Below are positions 41,471 through 50,400 of a stretch of 64,000 nucleotides of DNA, piece after piece (the stretch's first letter is position 1; every line of letters begins with the position of its first letter). The notes beneath the pieces were generated by a model. The model was not told the origin of the DNA. It was given only the letters and a program-made list of their open reading frames with translations, and did not search any database. The DNA is from Paracentrotus lividus (lineage: Eukaryota > Echinodermata > Echinoidea > Camarodonta > Echinidae). The position numbers and the translations under genes are program-made. The stretch is taken from NCBI GenBank assembly GCA_940671915.1, contig CALNVZ010003434.1, forward strand, positions 14,612,184 through 14,676,183. Reading direction: 5' to 3'.

Positions 41471-44400
41471 GGTGAAGCGGACCTTTGGTCGCCCCCCCTG
41501 GTTACGGGCCTGAGAGTGATACGTGCTTCTTTACATACTCAAAAGGTTACTCTGTACATTACCTTCTAGATCATCATCAAGTATTAATGAATTAAGCACC
41601 CACTAAATATTTATTGTCAACAAACAGGATCACTTGACAATTGTTCTTATCACTTTCCTATCCTTTCTATGGATGGAAGCGCTTTTAGTTCGTGGTCTCC
41701 TCATTTAGGGATATATAGACACCATTTTTTTTTTCCTTCTTTTTTTAGTGCTTTTTCATAATGATTATATTGACATTTATTATTTATTTACATTAAATTA
41801 TACTTCTATCAAGGGCTAATATCTTTTTGGCTTTCAGCAAATAAGAGAGCGATGTCTTCCTCCATCCATCTCACAAGGTTACTCAGTATCCCTGAGTATT
41901 AATGAATTAAGCACCCACTACATGTACATATTTATTGTCAACAAACAGCATCACTTGATACACATACTTGTCACTTTCCCTAATCCCCTCAATGGGACGA
42001 AACCCTTTCAGTTTCCAACCATTAATTTCTACTCCTCCTTTTGAGGACGTCACACCTCTATGGTTACTTTCAGTCCCTTTACGGAGCTGAGTCATCTCGT
42101 AAAACATGCGTCAGATGAGCACCTAACACTTGACCTGTACGCCTGCTGCCACCGCACTGAAGAGCTTAGATACAAGAGGATCGTCTCTTGATCATAGCCA
42201 TAACAGGATGGTCATTAGCCAACAGTTTGAATAATAATTTTAGCAACAATATATGATGCTGCATGCGCAGATCAGAAGATCCACTTCAAAACAAGAACTG
42301 GGAGCAGGACATTAATTTTATATCCCTACATACAAGGCTTAAATTAATCAAGATGCCATTGCCTTAGATGCCCCCTTTAATACTGGTCATAGTGCCCCTC
42401 CCAAAATTTCCTTGGAGACTTTGGTACCCTTTCTAGACATTTGCATTTGTACTGAAAATAAGGAAAAGTGCCCTGTGAAGAAAAATGGCCCTGCCCTAAA
42501 ACTGACAAAATTTAAGGCCTTCCTACATAGGCCTACAGAGCTCAACAGCAGATCAGGGATTTGAAAATAGAGGGGACACAGCAGGCAATGTTGATAAATA
42601 AGGGCCACAAACAGCAATTTCCTGATAAATAATAATATACATGTAGATCTAGGCCCCTACATGTATGCACTGAATGTGTGGTCCCCCCAAAATAGGGGGC
42701 GTTAGTGTTGTGCTCACCGGGTCTGCCACTGGGCCTTTTCAGCTTTGAATCAGACAATAACGTACAATGATATGAAACTGATACGATGATGAAAAACTCC
42801 TTTGAGCATAAACATTATATGGCCTGCAGATGATTATTTGTAGCCATTGCAAGGCATGAAGAGGGGTGAGGTGGAAGAGTTATAAATTACCAGTGTAAGA
42901 TGTATATATTACCAAGAAAAATAAACACTTTTCTAATCACTGATTACTTATCATCAACTATCATTCGGTCAAAATAGATCGATGACACCTACATTAATAC
43001 ATGCATTGCACATGAACATGGAGACTACGGAGGGTTAGCATGTGGATACTGTACACGTAGACGATCACACAAAATAAATAATAAATTTGGTCAAAAGGCA
43101 TTTCTGTTTGGTACAAAAGCATTTCTTTGTATCATCATCATTATTAATAACTGGCAGGAAATTAGAAACAGAAAGTTTTCATCGTCCTCATAATGGTATC
43201 CTGGCGCCCAGGTCAAGCACCACTTACGTAAAATAAGTTTTCCTGAGATCAAAAAGCAATTAAGAGGAGCTTTTAATATAAAATAAGCTTTTCATTCAGA
43301 AATCATATCCTCTATAGTCACTCAAAGAACTTATGCCCGGAAGAGCTGGTGGGAAACATTACAAATCTACGTCATCATCATGTTTCATGCAATAATTCGG
43401 AACTTCATGAGCTCTCTCTATCTTTAAAGAAGCCTACGTGTACTACATATCAATCTATTAACTATATAGTACATCAAAGTTATTATCAAAGTAGTTTAAT
43501 GTACTTTGTCCATCATCATGATGCAATACTACATATAAAGCACGAAAAGTATAGGCCTATATCTGTTGCGTTTATATTTTTTTATAATGAGAACTCATTC
43601 TTAAATACCACCATATATTTACAACTAACAAAATAAATCATAGCAATCCTTATAATACAATTGATGCATCATCTTGATGCACATTAAAATATTGTTTGTT
43701 TAAATTTTGCTCTTTAAACTTATTATGATGATGTTTTCAAACAAAAGACATTTCATTATCACTTTGGGGAAAACCATTTCATGTCCTGGAGTAAAAGTAG
43801 TCAGGATACAATATGTAGGTCAACATGTTTTGAAAACCTACTTTCTAAATGATTAAACCTTGCATTCAATAATTGTTAATGTACATTTCCTCTATAATTG
43901 AAAAAAAGTAATATGGATAAGAAATGCACGCCAACTGATTTCCATTTTGTAATCTAAAATATTTTATGTCAGGCCTTTTACAACCCCCTGCTTTTAACTC
44001 TCCCCCTAAAACTAAAATCAAAGTCTTATTGTAAAAAAATGTCCATTTTACTATTCCACTAGTGGTTCTACAGGTAGATCACAATTTTGTTATTTTACAA
44101 ATTTTATGGCATCAAAACATTCAACATCTACCCAAATTTGACCTCAGTTTACATTGTAAATGAATTGCCATTTGTTGATGGCGTGAGACATTCAAGTACA
44201 TACATAATTGTATACTACCGCATTAGTTCCAAATGTACATATTAGAAAACCTGGGCCTCTTCTCAGTTTGGACCTATTTATAGCATGTTTTATTTTCCTA
44301 CAGTTTGAATTCCTTCTGTTATATTTGTTTACTGATCTAAGACTGACAAGTCAGCTATCTGGAAATAAACAAACACAATAAATACGCGCCAACCAGTTGT

Positions 44401-47400
44401 ATGCAGTAAAATAAAATTGATGTTCACAGCTCTACTGCACAACACTGCAGTTCAGTAATACACAGAAATAATAAATTCAGTCTAAACAAATATGAAAACA
44501 GGCAAAATATGGGGGATACATTTGCATAACATTTTCAGGTTTTACATTATATCTTATATGTATGGGCCTATAACCCAAAGTACACGTATATTCAAAGGGA
44601 GTGGTTTTGCTAGAATACCTAATATCTATTCCTATTTCGGTGAACTCTAAATAACTATTTAAGGCAAACAAGGACAGATCAACAATGAAAAATCGGAATA
44701 AAAAGCAAATGAATTCATTATCAGGTGACTACTGAAGGTTATAGGCCTATACAGTGTGTTCCTAAAAAAAGAGGACCGAAGTTCAAAGGTCAGTCATTCC
44801 AAAAGTATATGGTTTATTCTTGTGATTCGCTTTATAAAATTTAAGTAACTCATTCAGCTTTAATTTGAGACATTGCTGACGTCCAAAGTGTAATGGTCAC
44901 AGAGTTAGCAGGTCTTTTGAAGGCGATAGGTACAAACCCGTTTTTCCAAGTTTTGTGGTTTTTCGGGTATGAAACAAACCTTTCTTAAGTAATTGTGTCA
45001 TTGGATCTCTTTCAGCAAGTTTCAATGAAATGTCATCTTCTTGCAAAGTGGATTTCTCACTGGTAATGAGATGCGTTTCTTAATTATGAGTCTCTGGAGT
45101 CTCGGAGAGGTCACTGCGACGGATCCTGAGTCTCCAGGAAGTCGCGAGAAAACCAAACAAATGTCAAACATGTTCAATATATTTTTAGTAGACTTCTTTC
45201 AGAAGCAAGCAAGTCTTTGACGTCTCGGTGGGTTGCCGCGACGTCCCCTAAATATGCCACGAAGTATCTTCACGACTTCTCAGAACTTTGTCGAACTGCT
45301 AGCGATTAAAAGAAATCGAACAGGTAAATTGACAATTTTTTTCAGACTTTTGTTCGATTTACCCACGACGCCCTGAAGTCTCAGGAGACGTCACCATGAC
45401 GTCACCACGACTCCAGAGGCACCATTAAATAGTGACCCATCTCTTTGCCAGTGGTCCTTGGAAATGAGATTGAATTCATTGAAACTTTGTGTGAAAAAAT
45501 ACCCCAAAACGATTGAAACCAAAAACAACAAAATTTGTTTCGCTACCCCAAAACCAAAAACTTGGAAAAAACGGTTTTGTACCTATTACCTTCAAAGGAC
45601 CCTAACTCGTGACCCATTACAATTTGGACGTAGCAATGTTCAAATTAAAAGCTGATGAGTTACTTATTATTCCTAGTAACAAATCACAAGAATAAACCAT
45701 ATACTTTTGGAATGACTGACCTTTGAACTTCGGTCCTCTTTTTTTAGGAACACACTGTATAAATAGGTATATAAATTTACTAAAGGGACATGGTTTGTGA
45801 AATCCACATGTATTTCCTTATACATGTGTAACTCGAAAATTTGAACTTGAATAATTATGAAGTTAGAAAATTGATCCAAGCTAAATCATATAAAGCCTAT
45901 TTAATGTGCCATTTTAAATAAAAAATTTCAAAACAGATATACAATTCTGAAGATTAGGTGGTTGTCACTACTCTCACATTATAATAGCAGCCAGCAAACA
46001 TACATGTATGTAATTAAATCCAATGAATGGGGTAATAATATACTGTAAAGCGCTTTGAGAAGTTTAACTGGATATAAAAAAAAAAAACAGATATTATTAT
46101 TAAAGAGCAACTCTGCAGGCAAAACATACAAAATAACTTATATTTCAGCAAATTCAAATTACTGAAAATCAAATTATATGCATAAAAGATATGTTTGAAG
46201 AACTACTCATGTCAATTTTCTATGGTTAAAATTCAATAAAGGAGATATCTTAAAACATATCCAATAATTCATTGTAGTCCAAGTTGGAAGTTTAACTTGT
46301 AAGTTACATGTACACAATGTTTTAAGATTAAACCTCCTTTGTGAATTTCAGGCCACAGAGACTGGTGATCATTTCTTTATTTTCTTACCTTCTGTAGAAT
46401 CTCCAGGCTTTTGATGTATTTCTGCTCACTTTCCAGTATACCAACCAATAACAGTCTTCTGATGTTCAAGATCTCAACCTCTGGTGTAGATAGTTTGACT
46501 GAACCGGTCTGTTTTGAAATTAAAATAAAAATAAATTATGAATTTCAAGAAAACATCTTTACATAAAAAGTTGGATTAATAGGCAACTATATAAACTTGA
46601 TTTCCTTACATATATTTAACTTTAGTCCTATAATTTTGAAAATATTAAGAAGTTGTCAACTTCTCTACAATTACATTTCAATATTGAACTTCAAGAAAAA
46701 AATCAAAATAAAAGGTGGAATTAATAATGGTCAACTTTATCAACTTAATTTCCTTTCAAATGTTTCATTTTTAGTGGTCCAATGTTTACAATATTAGCAT
46801 GTTGTCAACTTCTTTACAACTACCGGTATATTTCAATGGTACTTTGCTTAAATTATTGCTTTGCTCCATTCACATTTTTTTCCAATTTACATAAATAATT
46901 AATAATTTTGTGATACTTTCATCAAATATTCTTGAAACATATCTCTATTCACATTTATGAGGGTGGTCCATTATAATTCCATTCATTCACTCAGTGATTT
47001 AAACCCATTAAAAAGGCAGTATGAATCACTACATAAAGTACAGGTATGCCTTCATTACTTGTAACCAAAAACCACAAAAACCTGGTCAACACTGTATTTT
47101 TTTTTTTTCATTTTTGACTATGTACAATCTTTGTTCTCCAACTAAACAGTAGTTCCCAATTTCCGCTACAAATACATTTTTTTGTTAAATCAACCTCCAA
47201 AGAGGATAAAACCCCAAACCAAAGATGTGCTCTCATACAAGGAATAACCTACTATGTATCATCAATATGCCAGATTGGAAGTACTGATATGTTGCATGTA
47301 ATACCCACTCTTACTAATATTAATTCAAAAATGATTATGAGTAAATATTCAAAGGTAATATTCAGCTTTTGTTGTCAATATAATAATAAACAAAAAGATT

Positions 47401-50400
47401 CCCAAAGGTCATAGCAATAATGCGGTGACACGGCATTTGCTCTTGCAACAATCGCTCCGGACTTTATTTCTTCTAAGATGTAGGGTTAGGGATAGGGTGG
47501 TAATATGGTTTTATGTTAGGCTTAGGGTAGAGTATAGTTTTAAGTCTCGGGTTGAAGCTGATCATTGGATAAGTGTGGCCTATGGAATTTGCAGCAGAGC
47601 AACTGTCATTTAATTAATCAAGCTCATATATGTAATGTGTGTCAGCATGAAATAAGGGAATACCTTTGAAATAATTCAAAATCAATTAAACTACCTACCC
47701 TGCTTGGTGTTGAAGCAGTATGAGACCGATCAATGGAAGGGGAATGGTTTCCATTGTCCGTCAATGTGATGTTGATATCATTGGGTCTTGAGATACCAGA
47801 ATCCACCAGGACATCTTTGTCTTCTACTGAATCCACAGAAGGGCTCAGGCTCACAGAATCGGAAGACAGTGCTCCTGGAGAAAGATAGCATGGTGGATAT
47901 AACATTAATGATATACATGAAGATATTAAAGTGGGATTAGACTCAGATAGCTGGCAAGCTTACTTACTCATGATTTATTTTCCTCTCCGAATGCAATAAA
48001 ATGATTTCTCCTGAAAAGCTGCTCACTTGGTCAATCAATCAGTTTGTTACCAATGTAACATAACTTCTTGCATTAAAAATCCATGTAAGATCCATATAAA
48101 ATCCATGTGAAGGCAATATGAAATGTTAGAAACAACAATTGAACAAGAAAACTATCAAATGACCTTGAGAAAATGCAATTATTCCATGTGTAATTGATAA
48201 ATGTTTAAGTGGATGCAATCACTCTCAAATGAAATACAAAGACAAACAACACAATCATTCACACTTAAAGACTATCCACTGCAGCTTTTTGAAGTGTCTA
48301 CATCAGGTACACACTGAACAAAAACAACACAACAACTGATCACAAATTACACTTTCCTCATTAGTCAGAAGCTCATGAAGGGTTCTTGCCCCCTTCTTCG
48401 AGACATAATTGTTTTACTCGTCATAAAGGAAAGGGGTACGTATCAATGCTTATTTATATCTCCCCCTGCCCTTAACCACCCCCTCCCCAATAATACCTCA
48501 GACAGCTGAGATAATATGCTAATAATAGATACGATAACCTCGATAGTGTCTGTTGGGAGGCAATTAAGAGAGCTTTTACTTAAATACACTTTTGTGCACA
48601 GAATTAACATAATTTTGAATCTAGACCAGCTGATATCAAACAAAGAGTGTTCATGCAGTTGGTAGGATATTTAAAAAAGGTATAATTTGTACATGTACAC
48701 ACAAGAGATGAGAAATACTCTGTCTGTAACACTGTAATAGCTTACATCAAATGCTGAGGCATACAACATCACCTTGAAAATTTTTTCTTTCAAAATTATG
48801 CTTAATTGTTTCTAAAAGTTAGAAAGTGCAGAACAGTCACCCATGAACAGATTTATTACCCATTTCAAAGATTTGTTAAACAGTCGTTTCTAATGCAAAA
48901 AAAAAAAAAACTTTTTTATACAGCAAAAGCTAAAAAGTCTGTTGGGCTTTCACAAATTGCAAATCGCAAAACAGTGAAAACCCAACATTACTTTAAGTCA
49001 TCTACATTTTCTTGTTGTGTTGTACATACTGCTCACAAGGCGATGTATAATTGACCTGGAGAGGGGTCACTTGGCATGGGTTGTCTCAAGGATAATTAAA
49101 TAATCTTATTCATCAGATTAATCTGCTTAGGATAGGTGTGTCCTGCAACTCAATTTCTTTTCAGGGAAATTAACCACCTGTTGATTGAGACAGAATCACA
49201 CATGTACATGTATATCTTGCCTTATGAATATATAATGTAGTAGTAGCAGCTGTAGTAGGACAATTCCACGGTAACTGACATTTAAAATACACAGAATATT
49301 CTAGATTCTACAGTTGTAAAATGATTACATACAGTCTGTGTCAAAAAAAATGGTACAGTCGGGGGAAAAATCATTTAGGTGTGAAATCTTTTCATATAAT
49401 GTGTGTTTGTGGTACCAAAATTAAAGGCGCCAAAAGATTGTTTACTTGGGGCTGATAGAGCGGGCTTTTGGTTCCTGGTATAGATTTGGCTTTCGTAAAA
49501 CAAAAGTTATGCTAAGTTTTGTGGCGAAGAGAACAAATCAAAATTACGCGACTTCTATTGTTCTGGAGCGCTGAATTCACGGTCATTATGGCGAAATCGT
49601 ACACAAGGCATGGACGGCGTGCGAAAAATGTTTTTTTCTTGATTGTAGAAAATTAGTCATATCTCAAAAAATAACTGCACTAAATGTGATGACAAAATTA
49701 TGCAGGAAGTAAGAGAGGTGAATTATTCAACTGCTGTTCATGAAATAGAACCAGGACAATACCACGTTGATATTAACCTTCACACTATAAAAAAATGTTT
49801 TCCAACTGTACCATTTTATTTGACACAGACTGTAGAGCAGTTTAATGATAGGGAAGGAATTATGCACTTGTAAGCTTTTGACCCAAACTGCATTTCGTAA
49901 GAAAATATGTTGGTAACTGACGTTATGAAGTAGAAGTAGAAGTAGTAATAGAAGAAGTAGTAAAAGTAGAATTAGTAAAAGTAGATGTAGAAGAAGTAAA
50001 AGTTGGAGAAGTAGAAGTAGAAGAAGCAGTAGAAGCAGTCGAAGTACTAAAAGTAAAAGTAGAAGGAGTAGAAATATAATTAAGGAACAGTAATAGAAGT
50101 AGAAGTTGTAGAAGTAGTAGAAGTAAAAGTAGTAGAAGTAGAAGAAGTAGAAGTAGTAGATGTAGAAGTAGTAGAAGTAGTAGAAGTAGTAGAAGTAAAA
50201 GTAGTAGAAGTAGAAGTGGTAGAAATAGAACTAGTAGAAGTAGAATTAGTAGCAGTAGCAGTAGCAGTAGTGGTCGTAGAAGTATAAGTAGAAGAAGTAG
50301 CAGTAGACTTTTTAGTAGAAGTAGGAGAAGTAGAGAACAGAAGAAGTAGAAATTGAAGTAGTAGTAGTAGAAATATCATAGTAGTAGTTTTACTTAGTAG

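Larger units (their letters stand above)
41114..46388 (-). other. Intron 3
   Basis: Holds SINE-like pieces at 41128-41290 and 45985-46105, a T run at 41444-41470, a degenerate element at 42549-42733, and a 1 kb inverted-repeat element at 44752-45757. Confidence 0.55.

Noticed and set aside
47450-47540. Telomere-like TTAGGG array
   Set aside because: Only scattered taggg words within a dispersed repeat; no regular array.
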